A DNA stretch of 64,000 bases from Thuidium tamariscinum (Eukaryota; Streptophyta; Bryopsida; Hypnales; Thuidiaceae): the NCBI GenBank assembly GCA_947034885.2, contig OX344754.2:22958501-23022500 (forward strand). Reading direction: 5' to 3'. Each line of letters starts with the position of its first letter. The first letter of the stretch is position 1. The translations under genes were made by a program, and so were the position numbers. Below are positions 47,222 through 56,537 of the stretch, one piece after another. Below the pieces are notes generated by a model. That model did not search any database. It was not told the DNA's origin and saw only the letters and a program-made list of their open reading frames with translations.

Positions 47222-49993
47222 TCAACTCATCTTCGAAAGCCGTTCCACAAGACCAAAAAGTCCTCTTTGTTCCATAAAGCTTTTCCATTTCTCAACGCCA
47301 TCCACATCTCCCTTTTCCTCGCAGATAACATAACACATGGGGATAGAGTCAATATGACCCAGCTTCTCAGCGGCAGTGGAGAAGTATTTGTAAGCCTCTT
47401 CGGGGTCTTCGTCATCTCCCCCAAAGAGATTTAGCCACAATACCATGCCTTTGTGGAACAATGCTTGGCCCGTCCCCTTCTCTGCAGCTTTGTTGACAAG
47501 CTCGGGTGTGCTAATGTCTTCGAAAGCAATACCTAGCTCAGCAATAACCGCAAAACCCACATTTCTTAAGGCACGATCTATCCAGTACTCAATTTCTGCC
47601 TCCGAGTCTGTTTCACAGTCAAACAACCCCACGAGGCCCCACAATTGGTCGTCGTGTCCCAAGTCGGAGCAGTGCATGTAAAGCTTTTTTGCACGTTCCA
47701 AGTGTTGCAATTTGTCAATCTGTACTAAAAGCTCGGCCAGTGCAGCCATCGCCGGAGGATAGTTTTCTGATACGGCTTGCTCTAGATAAAACAAAGCTCT
47801 GTCGTAGTTCATGGTGTAATTGCGCTCTAAAAATCCAAGGTTAAACTTGGCAGTTACAGAACCCTTTTCAGCGCCTTTTTCAAAGAATTGTCTTGCTTTG
47901 TCGAAGTTTTGTTCTTCGAAGAAAATGGTACCCAACGTGGTTAATGCCTCCGTGCTCACCTCCGTGTGACCTCTCCTGACACATTCCTCCAGCCACTCAA
48001 CCGCTTCATCTCGCAATCCAGACTGCTGGTACATATAGGCGAGGAAGAAAACGACGTCGTCGCTGAGGGAGTCTCTTGCCTCTTTCACCAGAGAGCGAGC
48101 CGATTCAGATTTAAGAGCAAATGTTCTCAGTGACGTGAAATCGTACCAGGTTTTGATGTCCGTAGTAACAGCTGCAATGAGGCTTCGAGCTTCACCCAAA
48201 CCGCCTTCGTTCAGATACTTTTCTGCAAGTCTGAGTTGCCAAGAGGGATTAGGTGACAACTTAATATCTTCTAAATGGTATCGTACTCCTGCAATTGCCA
48301 GACCTTCGCTCAAGTGAATTTCAGAGTACTCTTTGGCCTTGAGAAGCCACAGCAACGCGTCCTCCGAATTTCCTTCATCCTCAAATGTAGCAGCCATAGA
48401 TGCAGCTCCGTCACCTGATGTCGAGGCTTCTGAGAACCATCTTCTCGCTAGTTGAGGCCTTCCCGTCCAATCGTACAGAGATCCCACAAAGATGAAAATT
48501 TCAGGATTCTTCGTCTGCAACAGCTCGTCCTCATCAATAGTATGGTTGATAAAATCTAACAGGAGCCTTCCCAATGCAGACCCACCTTCGACACTTTGCT
48601 TAAGATACTCCATCTCCATGGCAGGGATGGAAGACATTGTGCTGCGGGGGTTATACTGTATATAGAAGAATGTCAAATATGCCTCCGCAGTGGAGTATCC
48701 ACCTTTGACAGCTTTGAACAAATACTTTGCAATTAGGCGATGACGAAAATCTGGGCCAATAGATTGCAAATTTTGGGCGTGCATTCTGGCTAATATAGAT
48801 GAGCCAAACGAGTTACCCTGCTGGTCAAGGCGTTGCAGAAATCCAACCGCTCTCTCATTTATGCGATATGGGTCAATCGACATCAGTACCAGTGCAAGGT
48901 AGTAATAGATTATCGCCTTCACTGACCGTCCATTCTCTTCAAAATCCTCATTTTCACAGGCTCTCTCGAAATGATCACGGGCTGCGGTGAGATCCTCTTT
49001 ACATGGGCCAAGACCGTGGAATTTCATAATGCCAAGAAATACATCCGCCACTGGCAGCTCCTCGCAGTCGACCTTGCGAAAGTAGTCAAATGCTTCATCG
49101 TATAGACCTTCAAAGAAAAATGCCCTTCCTTTAGTTAGTTTAGAATCTTCGCCAGGTTCAAAGTTCGTCCAGGAGTAACTGATGTTGAACTTCTCCGACT
49201 CATCCAGGTGGTTGAGAGTGTGATCCACACTGACGAACCTGGAGTAGGCAACCGGCGCCAAATTTGGCAAAGCTGCCAAAATTTCGTCGCAGGACGGGCG
49301 CTCTCCGGGCTCTTCAGACATACAATTTGAAAGTAGCGCAGAGAACTCTGATCCCAGACCGTGCAAAACTTCCTTCAGCAGCAAACCTAGGCTAAAGATG
49401 TCCGAGCGAAGTCTATCGTAAGGCCCTCCCCTCTCTTTTTCAGGTGCTTTCTTAAATCTTGTTCCAGATACTCTTAGATAATCGTCCTCAGAAACGAACT
49501 TGGCAGCACCGAAATCACACACTTTAGCTCTCAATCCGAAGTTCAACAACACGTTGTCCGTTTTGATATCTTCGTGTGCAATTCCCTTCCTATGCAAGGC
49601 GCGGACACCTAAACAAACTTCTCTGGCTAGCCTTATGCGAAGCTCTCTGGGTAGAACTAGGGTACGTCTTAACAACTCGCCCACTGTGAGGTTGTACGCT
49701 ACTTCCATCACTAAGCACACCTTCTTCTCAGGGTTTACAAATTTGCCAATGTACTGCACGACATAGTACTCCCCTCTCATCGTCTTCATAAATTCAATCT
49801 CTCGTTCTACTTTGCTCTCTAGAGTGTCGGCAGGAAACTCCTTGATAGCAACTTCGTTGCCTCTGTACACGGCTGCGTACACAGATGCTTCAGCCCCCCT
49901 GCCCAAATCTTCTTTGAACTGCCCCTGGTAGCGGTAGCGAATATTGAATGTATCAGAAATGTCGCCATTCCGTGTGCTTGAATGTTCTGACAT
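47222..49993 (-). CDS. Non-RD protein kinase with C-terminal Sel1/TPR-like repeats
   Basis: One long exon, 923 aa from the first ATG (49,993, MSEHSSTRN). Kinase domain about 25-245: glycine loop LGRGAEASVY (30-39), ATP-binding lysine K51 (VAIK), HED at 140-142 with catalytic D142, K144 and N147, DFG at 160-162, APE at 183-185, SDIFSLG near 198. All catalytic residues are present, so it should be active, but Glu replaces the Arg before the catalytic Asp, making it a non-RD kinase. About 290-920 is a run of helical repeats of Sel1/TPR type (for example AEAYLTFFYIQY, GSVTAKFNLGFLERN and TGQALFHKGMVLW), a likely protein-binding scaffold. The frame stays open upstream to 50,050, where TTTGCTTCTTCCTTAG is a strong acceptor; an exon at 50,351-50,428 could splice there in frame. 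Non-RD kinases are common in plant immunity; substrate unknown. Confidence 0.85.
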   Translation of the reverse strand: MSEHSSTRNGDISDTFNIRYRYQGQFKEDLGRGAEASVYAAVYRGNEVAIKEFPADTLESKVEREIEFMKTMRGEYYVVQYIGKFVNPEKKVCLVMEVAYNLTVGELLRRTLVLPRELRIRLAREVCLGVRALHRKGIAHEDIKTDNVLLNFGLRAKVCDFGAAKFVSEDDYLRVSGTRFKKAPEKERGGPYDRLRSDIFSLGLLLKEVLHGLGSEFSALLSNCMSEEPGERPSCDEILAALPNLAPVAYSRFVSVDHTLNHLDESEKFNISYSWTNFEPGEDSKLTKGRAFFFEGLYDEAFDYFRKVDCEELPVADVFLGIMKFHGLGPCKEDLTAARDHFERACENEDFEENGRSVKAIIYYYLALVLMSIDPYRINERAVGFLQRLDQQGNSFGSSILARMHAQNLQSIGPDFRHRLIAKYLFKAVKGGYSTAEAYLTFFYIQYNPRSTMSSIPAMEMEYLKQSVEGGSALGRLLLDFINHTIDEDELLQTKNPEIFIFVGSLYDWTGRPQLARRWFSEASTSGDGAASMAATFEDEGNSEDALLWLLKAKEYSEIHLSEGLAIAGVRYHLEDIKLSPNPSWQLRLAEKYLNEGGLGEARSLIAAVTTDIKTWYDFTSLRTFALKSESARSLVKEARDSLSDDVVFFLAYMYQQSGLRDEAVEWLEECVRRGHTEVSTEALTTLGTIFFEEQNFDKARQFFEKGAEKGSVTAKFNLGFLERNYTMNYDRALFYLEQAVSENYPPAMAALAELLVQIDKLQHLERAKKLYMHCSDLGHDDQLWGLVGLFDCETDSEAEIEYWIDRALRNVGFAVIAELGIAFEDISTPELVNKAAEKGTGQALFHKGMVLWLNLFGGDDEDPEEAYKYFSTAAEKLGHIDSIPMCYVICEEKGDVDGVEKWKSFMEQRGLFGLVERLSKMS

Positions 49994-50050
49994 CTCCGAT
50001 CTCAAATGGCGAGCGAAGAAATCACACACGTACGTCGAATCCGGTAAGGA

Positions 50051-50350
50051 CTAAGGAAGAAGCAAACGAACTCAATCACAGAAGAAGGGAGATGAGTGCG
50101 AACAATTAGCACGAGTGGGTGGGGTGCTAGCAACTATCCGACATTATTGATCACCGAGTAAACCAAACACAAAAAGCCTGGCTGTTTCGGAAGAATTAGT
50201 ATACTCTCTCCATGTTCAACCTCGGCATGTTCGATATTAGCGAACGAACTAACGAACCAATCCGAGGTTGGGTCTGAGGCTCTACTGTAGTTTGTACAGT
50301 ACAGACTGCTTCTAGCTAGCTAGCTGGGAAGCATAGTACGACGTAACCAC
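50051..50350 (-). other. Putative intron 1 / 5' region of the Sel1 kinase
   Basis: Read on the minus strand it starts AAG|GTGGTTACG at 50,350 and ends in a pyrimidine-rich tract plus TTAG at 50,051. The first ~215 bases are homologous to intron 1 of the HeLo-pseudokinase gene; the last ~85 bases next to the acceptor are not, so the junction of the two histories is near 50,135. Confidence 0.5.
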
Positions 50351-50428
50351 CTTCTCCCAAAGACCGATGACACCATCGATTGACGCCGCAAAGCCGACCA
50401 CACCAACTGCGACCAGAAAAGTTTCCAA
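50351..50428 (-). pseudogene. Duplicated HeLo first exon, start codon ATG changed to TTG
   Basis: Same 78-nt length and phase as exon 1 of the gene at 53,599. It translates as LETFLVAVGVVGFAASIDGV followed by IGLWEK, against METFLVAAGVVGFVASIDGV and IGLCEK in the other copy. The frame is open and the GT donor survives (AAG|GTGG), but the initiator is TTG and I see no in-frame ATG upstream. It may now act as a 5'UTR exon of the Sel1 kinase, use a non-AUG start, or be a relic. Splicing to 50,050 would keep the kinase frame. Confidence 0.75.
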
Positions 50429-50606
50429 GGCGACGAGTTCGATCCAGCCCTTTGCCGTCAAATATAAGTGGCAAGCAAATCCAGCAGGTGAGTGAAAATT
50501 AGCTACAGCGAATGTTGGCAGTTTGAAATTTTATTTACCGACAGCTGATCGACTCAAGTGTCAACAAGACCGAAACCCTAGAAGAGAATGGGTACTACTG
50601 AAGTGC

Positions 50607-50803
50607 AAGGCTTCTCATTTCGCAATTTCAGAGTCAGCGATGGCGAGGAGATTGGAGAAGGAGAGCCTCGCCAATTCGTGGCCTCGAGTTGGTTCACCCT
50701 GGTCCACGGGCATGGCCACTCGCGGCCGTCTGATCACCAGATGGGCTTAGGATGCTTCGGTTGCTATACCAGTTGAGCCCGCTTAAGCTTAATTGCCTGT
50801 CGA
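50607..50803 (-). mobile_element. ~197-bp GC-richer insertion in the left arm, possible SINE remnant
   Basis: Interrupts the homology between the arms and is clearly richer in GC than its flanks. On the minus strand GGGCTCAACTGGTATAGC resembles a tRNA A-box/D-arm. No proper B-box (GGTTCRANNCC) is seen at the expected distance, so a tRNA-derived SINE is only a suggestion; it may instead be ancestral sequence lost from the right arm. Confidence 0.3.
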
Positions 50804-51119
50804 GCAGGTTCAAGTTCTAACTCGTTTTTTTCATGACCCTACCCATTAGTTTGCGAGCAACTGAATTTATTTTTTAACCCATAAACATCGCAGCGGACGT
50901 TTTTCGGCCGATGAATGGCAAAGGATCTCTCCGTGTAGGACAGAAATGCAACTATTTCATCCTCCAAAATTTGTGTAGAAAGAGAAGATCTATAGTAGTT
51001 TGTCTTCCAATGAGTACTTTTTCATTTTTTTAAGCCAACAATTTATACGGTGACAAAAGAGATGATTTCCACAGTGACTGATCCGGCGTTCAAGGATTAA
51101 TGTTGACTCATAACTAGGC

Positions 51120-51300
51120 CTTTTTTTTCATTTTTGAAGAAGTGCCATAATGGCGATATAAAATGTTCTAGTGGTGCTCCAAATTGCAATATTCATCCAC
51201 TTATTGGATGTATAATATGGTATTCATCCACAATTAGGCAATTTCATCTAATATTCTTTTAAATATAAAAGTTTTTTGGCGATTTCATCCAATTTTTTTG
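51120..51300 (+). repeat. Dispersed repeat family R5, copy 2
   Basis: See 22,108-22,280. Confidence 0.5.
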
Positions 51301-51599
51301 GCATTTTTTATAACCTTTTTTAGCTAGATATTTTTTTCTAGTGCAATCTGGCACCAGAAAGCCAAAAAAAAGCCTTGTTCATAACTTACCACCAAAAACA
51401 ATTTTGTCTTCCTTCAATGAAAACTCAAAAGGCTCAAGAGGTTAGGACTTAGGAATGCATTCTCCTATAATTCTTAAATGATTTCTTCATAAAAAAAAAT
51501 TTATCCACTTTTTAATTTGTTCTTTAAGTACCAATGCAACTATCATTTTGGTTTAGGGTGAAATTTTGAAACGAAATTTTGACATGTTGAAAAAATTAT

Positions 51600-51810
51600 T
51601 TATTAAGCACTCCGCTGTCCATATTTTGGACAATGAACAAAGGGCTTTGAGGCGCTATTTTGTTCACCAAACTTTTCATTCATCCAGTGTAACACTTGAA
51701 TTTTGAAAAGACAACCTTCTTTAATGATTAATTTCATGAAATTGCAGTAGAAAGATATAAGCAAAAATGTACCAAAATTAGAAAAAAGATTGAGGCATTA
51801 AGGGCTTAAT
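51600..51810 (+). repeat. Dispersed repeat family R6, copy 2
   Basis: See 26,385-26,610. Confidence 0.7.
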
Positions 51811-52494
51811 CACTCAAGAAAATTAAAGAGTATGGTAGGCAAAAGGTCACCAATTCTTTTATGAATTTTGATTTTCCACTTTCATTAAATGTACTATAAA
51901 TTAGGGGAAATTTTAACTCTTTGCAATTGTCATCCAAAACAAAAATTTAGTTTTTAAGTTCTAGATTACATTCATGTTGTTGAATTCATGAGCACTCCCA
52001 ACATGCCCGTGCTAGCCACCGTCAACACTTCCAACATGCCCTCGGTGGTCACCATGATGACTCCCAACATGTTTTGGGTGGTAACCGTGACCACTCCTTA
52101 TATTAAAAGTGTGAAAGCAAAATTGTTGTTTCATACAAGAGTTTGGTTTTGTTATTTAATATTTGTATTACTTATATATATATAAGTTTTATGTAATGAT
52201 AGTTTATCTACCACAATATTACTGTGATTATATTTGCATTAATTATATGTTGTATATGTAACATGTTTTAATGTATTGTTGGTTGCACTTCATCTTCTAG
52301 ATAGATATATTTGTTGACTGCAAATACAATAGATATGCATTCACTACATCTTTTGAGCTCATTGTCATTGTCATTGTCACAATGAGCTCAAAAAAATTAA
52401 TTAATTAATTTTTTTTAACTACCTCCCTGATCCCCGGGTTTAAAAAAATATATTAATTGAAATTAATTTCTTAATTCTTTGTCCCCCCCTCCCT

Positions 52495-52850
52495 TTATTT
52501 GTAATTTTTTGAACAAGTATACAATGACAAACAATATGGGACAATGAAAATTGTATCCCGTATCAGTATATTGTATCCATACCTATACACGTATTTGTAT
52601 TTGTACACGTACTATATTCAAAATATCAAGCATTGTATCCATACAATATTCATAAATGTACTTTGATTCATATTCGTATATCGTATCTGGATTTGGATTT
52701 GGATGGATGGCTTAGATTAAATCTCAAAGATCAATTGCTTAAATTTTTTTGAGAAATTGACAACAATTTTGAAGGTAAGCATTTAAAAAAAAAAATCAAT
52801 GGCTTTAAAAAATTTTGAGAGAGGAGGGGGCAACTAATACCCTTGGCTTA
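52495..52850 (-). repeat. Dispersed repeat family R4, copy 2
   Basis: Reverse-complement relative of 21,385-21,720, with a C-rich left end (GTCCCCCCCTCCC) and a G-rich right end (GAGAGGAGGGGG). Confidence 0.65.
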
Positions 52851-53326
52851 CTCTTTTGGATACATTATTGGTTGTTAGCTAAATAATGCAAATTACAAAG
52901 CAGTCTTATTATTTGTAGATTTCCTCATGTACGAGTAGTAGTTTTATAGCACTATGAAACACTTCCTATACAAGCATTCTAATAAATGGTTTAAATAAAT
53001 AAAAAATATGTAAGAAGATCAAAATTTTGGAAAATAATTTAAAAATGATAAAAATAATTTAAAAATGAAGGGGAAATTAGAAAAATTAGCTACAAAGAAA
53101 TTGTAAAGGATTATCTTGATATTGTGACATTCAAAATGTATTGAAAACAAATCTAAAATAAATAAAAAACTAACTCACTGAAGATAAATTCAAAACAAAT
53201 TGTGGTTAAATACTTACATTTCCATAATCAAAATTGAGGTAGACCTCCAAAATGGAAATAGAAAAAGAAGTGAAATAAAAATTGAAAATGGGAATTTTTG
53301 ATGGTAAATTATGAGCCAATAACAAA

Positions 53327-53904
53327 AATAAATAAAAATTCAGTTGCCCTCGAACTGATGGGTAGGGTCATGAAAAAAATGAGTTAGAACTTGAGTTGCA
53401 AGCTTTGCTCCCCATGTCTGTGTCTGTACTTCAGTAGTCCCCATTCTCTTCTAGGGTTTCGGTCTTGTGGACACTTGGGTCGATCAGTTGTCGGTAATTT
53501 TGAAACTGGCAACATTCGATGTTGCTAATTTTCACTCACTGGATGGATTTGCTTGCCACTTACACTTGACGGCAAAGGGCTCGATCGAACTCGTCGCCAT
53601 GGAAACCTTTCTGGTTGCAGCTGGTGTGGTCGGCTTCGTGGCGTCAATCGATGGTGTCATCGGTCTTTGTGAGAAGGTGGGTACGTCTTACTATGCTTCC
53701 CAGCTAGCTAGAAGCAGTCTGTACTGTACAAACTACAGTAGAGCCTCAGACCCAATCGGATTGGTTCGTTGGTTCGTTGGTTCGTTGTTCGCTAATATTG
53801 AACATGCCGAGGTTGAACATGGACAGTGTACTAATTTTTCCGAAACAGCCAGGTACGTACTTCCTTGTATTTGGTTTACTCGGTGATCAATAATGTCGGA
53901 TTAC
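53327..53904 (+). repeat. Right arm of inverted duplication: promoter, first exon, intron 1
   Basis: Counterpart of 50,135-50,878. It includes TAGGGTTT at 53,452-53,459, an upstream ORF, exon 1 and about 225 bases of intron 1. An 8-base GGTTCGTT string is repeated three to four times at about 53,760-53,790 and fewer times in the left arm. Homology stops at about 53,904. Confidence 0.9.
53519..53569 (+). promoter_or_regulatory. Upstream ORF of 16 codons before the HeLo-pseudokinase ATG
   Basis: ATG at 53,519 to TGA at 53,569, out of the main frame, 29 bases before the main start. In the left arm the equivalent ATG reads CTG. If the leader starts upstream of 53,519 this could lower translation of the main frame. 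Confidence 0.4.
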
Positions 53905-56537
53905 AATTGGTTCCAAGAATTGTACTCTATGTGTGTGTTTGTGCGACAGGTGAAATGGTTGCTCGACCATTTACGTCACACCAAGGAATTGGGAGTCGAG
54001 CGGGCGCGGGTCGGGAATATATGCAGAGTATACCTAAAGTTGAAGGAGAAGCTGGAGCTGGAAAAGGACGCTATGGAAGAAATGGGCTTGGAATTACTGA
54101 GGATATCCACTCTGGTAGTTCACGAAAAATTGACAGAAATAGTACCGAAACTGCAGCCTTCCGTTGTGATTTCGCAGAAAAAGAGGATCAATAAGAAGCT
54201 GGACGAAATTGATCGCGTACTGCACTCCTACATGTGGCTTTTCCATCTCGAAGCGCGGCCAGGTAAAAGATTTTATATCATTATGCCAAAATTTGTCGTT
54301 TCAACAATGAAGACCTTTTCAGTGGTACGATTGTGATGTCAAGGTTCTGATTCGGAGTGACGAATTGTTTAAACAGACACCAACCAATCTAATGTAGCAC
54401 CGAGCAATCAGACAGCCACCGAGTACTCCGTTGTGGCAAATCTCCTGGAGGACAATAAGCTGCTGCAACGTCTCATGAATCCTAGTAACAGCACAGTCAT
54501 CTCCAAATCCACTCTTCGACAGCAGGATTGGTACACCGAAACCCTTGAAGTAAAACCAGACAACGCCAGATGCGTTGTGGTGGAAGGCAAGACGTACATG
54601 GTAGAAAGGATTGCTCTCGGAAAGACTTCAAAGGAGACAGAGCGGAGATTGAGCCGCTTGGGGAAACTTCTCATGATAATGCGTGAAAGTGAGGATGCAG
54701 GAATCTGCAATCTTCTCCGCATGTCTAAAATTGTGAGGGAGCCCGAGAATTTCTGCATTTTAAGCGAGGTTCGTCCCACGAGTCAAATGCTTGTTTCAAT
54801 TGCCGTGCTCTAGTTTCTTTTAAAATTGTTGGATACCGGTACATTCTAAGCTTTTTACATTGCTCTGTACACAAAAAATTCAAAATATTTGGACTAGACT
54901 CTATTTTGAAGAAATTTGGATTTAACGAATCGGCCTGCAGGCAGCTCATTTCGACAACTTAAGTTTGCTCAACGGCCACGAAATATAACTTTTCTCAATC
55001 TCTCAGTTTTTGTTTGCAGTTGGAGGATGCTCGTTACACAGTGCTGGAAGGAATGCTTGCCGATTTGAAAGACAATCAAGGTTGGAAGGTTTTGTTGCTG
55101 ATAGCGGAGGCAGTGCAGAGCCTTCACAAGATATCCTTGGTACACGAAGGTCTCAATAGCCAGAATATTCTCGTGCATATCAACTCAATGGAGATCAAGC
55201 TCACGGGCTTTGCCTCCTCTCGAGAGATCCTGGTTAATAGCTTCTAACCTATCACTGAATCGATTCAAAACAACATCTTCTATCTTCTGTTTGCAGATAA
55301 TTAATGAGATTTTTGTGGGGTTTTCCCGCATGGATTATATATTCTTCAATTAATAATTATTACATTCCTGATCACAATGTCAAATTAGTTACGTCCATCA
55401 CACTTTGACGTGGTTGTGGGGAGTTGTGGAGTAGGATCTGAGCGACTGTCTGACTCCAGAGGACCCAGACTTGCAAAAGAGAAATCAAATATTCCAGGCG
55501 CCGGAGCGACTCGCAGGCTCCAGGTATCTCACATTTTTCCCGTTCATAATTGTTAATATGTTTTACGGGGAAGTTTGTTAACTTCCACACTCCATGTGGG
55601 CATGGCCTGATTCTCTCATTTTAAGCCTAGTTTTGACCAATGATCTTAGTAAAGCTATTGAACTCTGAGCAGCTCCTCGATTGCTTTAATATTAGATATA
55701 TCCACGATTGCCATAGCCCTATTTGGATTTCATCAATAAGGATCCAGATGGCTAGTGTGTTGTCAACCAGGATTCGCTGATGACTGAAAACTTGCATTAA
55801 AACATAGTGAATGATAGGAATTATGTCATGTTTGCAGCTCTAGTGAGACTGCAGAGACCCAACAGTCGGTCAGGATTGTTCCAGTACTAGTCAGGATTGT
55901 TCCAGTGCTAGCTGGGACTAAAGTCCCCCACTTTAGCCCGACCAAGGTGTGCAATTTTGGGGTCTAAAGTGACGTCAACAAAGAAAACTTGAGATTTTCC
56001 AAGTGCCTTGTAAAAAGGGCCTAAAATGGGGGTTATTGGGTGAAAGATTAGCCCCTGCTAATGCCTTGAAATCTTCCTGTGAGTAACGTTTTCCAGTTCC
56101 AACCAATGTCGTCAACGTCTAGGAGCATACCAGGCATGGCTAAACCCTAATAAAACCTTGAATTAATGTTGAGGGTTCCATTAAAGTTGCAACAGTGCAC
56201 AATCATGACTTGTATCTATATCTGAAACTAATCAGCTGCCTGTGTTACTACTGATGCTAGGTATTCCTTTGAATGTGACGTCTACTCCTTGGGAATGGTG
56301 ATGGCGGAGGTGTGCCTTGGACAGCCTCTAGTGCAGGTACCCAAGACAGACAGGGATGACATCATGAGCTTGCTGGAGCAACCCTCTCGAATGTTTGGGG
56401 CGGAGACGCAGGCTCAAGTCGTAGCACTGATTCGAGAGATTGTACTGGCACCGACGGCTTCCAAGAGGCCTTTGGCTCTGGAGATTACTGAGAGACTATC
56501 AAGAATGGGGCACAGTCGGAATGGAATCCTGCCCTAG
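53599..56537 (+). CDS. HeLo-like domain pseudokinase, MLKL-type architecture
   Basis: Six exons (53599-53676, 53950-54262, 54377-54768, 55020-55232, 55435-55523, 56261-56537) join in one open frame, 453 aa, about the size of animal MLKL. Residues 1-130 are predicted helical and start METFLVAAGVVGFVASIDGV, like HeLo/HET-s N-termini (G/A-rich first helix), followed by charged helices (VYLKLKEKLELEKDAMEEMG). A linker (131-175) leads to a kinase fold with no glycine loop, MVER where VAIK should be (205-208), HEG (303-305) for HRD, Asn for the loop Lys (307), N310 kept, and GFA (324-326) for DFG. APE (354-356) and the ECDVYSLG helix are kept, as in pseudokinases. In fungi, animals and plants HeLo domains act as membrane-attacking or oligomerising cell-death modules. 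Family assignment rests on motifs and architecture only; the 55,435 exon has the weakest signals (acceptor GAGTAG). Confidence 0.7.
55855..55975 (+). repeat. Short tandem repeat and hairpin in intron 5
   Basis: GTCAGGATTGTTCCAGT(A/G)CTAG occurs twice in a row, then GGGACTAAAGTCCCCC is followed by ACTTTAGCCCGACC, forming a small stem of the kind seen at MITE or CACTA ends. TGACGTCA is also present at 55,970-55,977. Intronic. Confidence 0.5.

Larger units (their letters stand above)
50135..50878 (-). repeat. Left arm of inverted duplication: promoter, first exon, intron 1
   Basis: The reverse complement matches 53,327-53,904 along its length: first the promoter block (GTTCTAACTC, TCATGACCCTACCCAT), then the leader with the telo-box-like AAACCCTA (50,573-50,580 on the plus strand), the 78-nt exon and most of intron 1, to CGGTGATCAATAATGTCGGA. 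Most positions are identical by eye. An extra ~197 bases at 50,607-50,803 is absent from the right arm. Confidence 0.9.
50879..53326. other. Spacer between the inverted arms
   Basis: AT-rich repeat-filled DNA: R5 copy at 51,120-51,300, R6 copy at 51,600-51,810, R4 copy at 52,495-52,850. A short palindrome TTTTGAGCTCATTGTC... / CAATGAGCTCAAAA is at about 52,350-52,392. No gene is recognised. A 65-codon frame near 51,988 has internal CNM/TPNM-type repeats but no other support. Confidence 0.5.

Noticed and set aside
49994-50029. Kinase start at 50,029
   Set aside because: The codon is GTG; the first ATG is at 49,993. The upstream frame is treated as leader or spliced coding sequence.
53467-53598. 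Longer pseudokinase start beginning with GTG at 53,467
   Set aside because: No ATG in that stretch; 53,599 is the first in-frame ATG and matches the duplicated exon.
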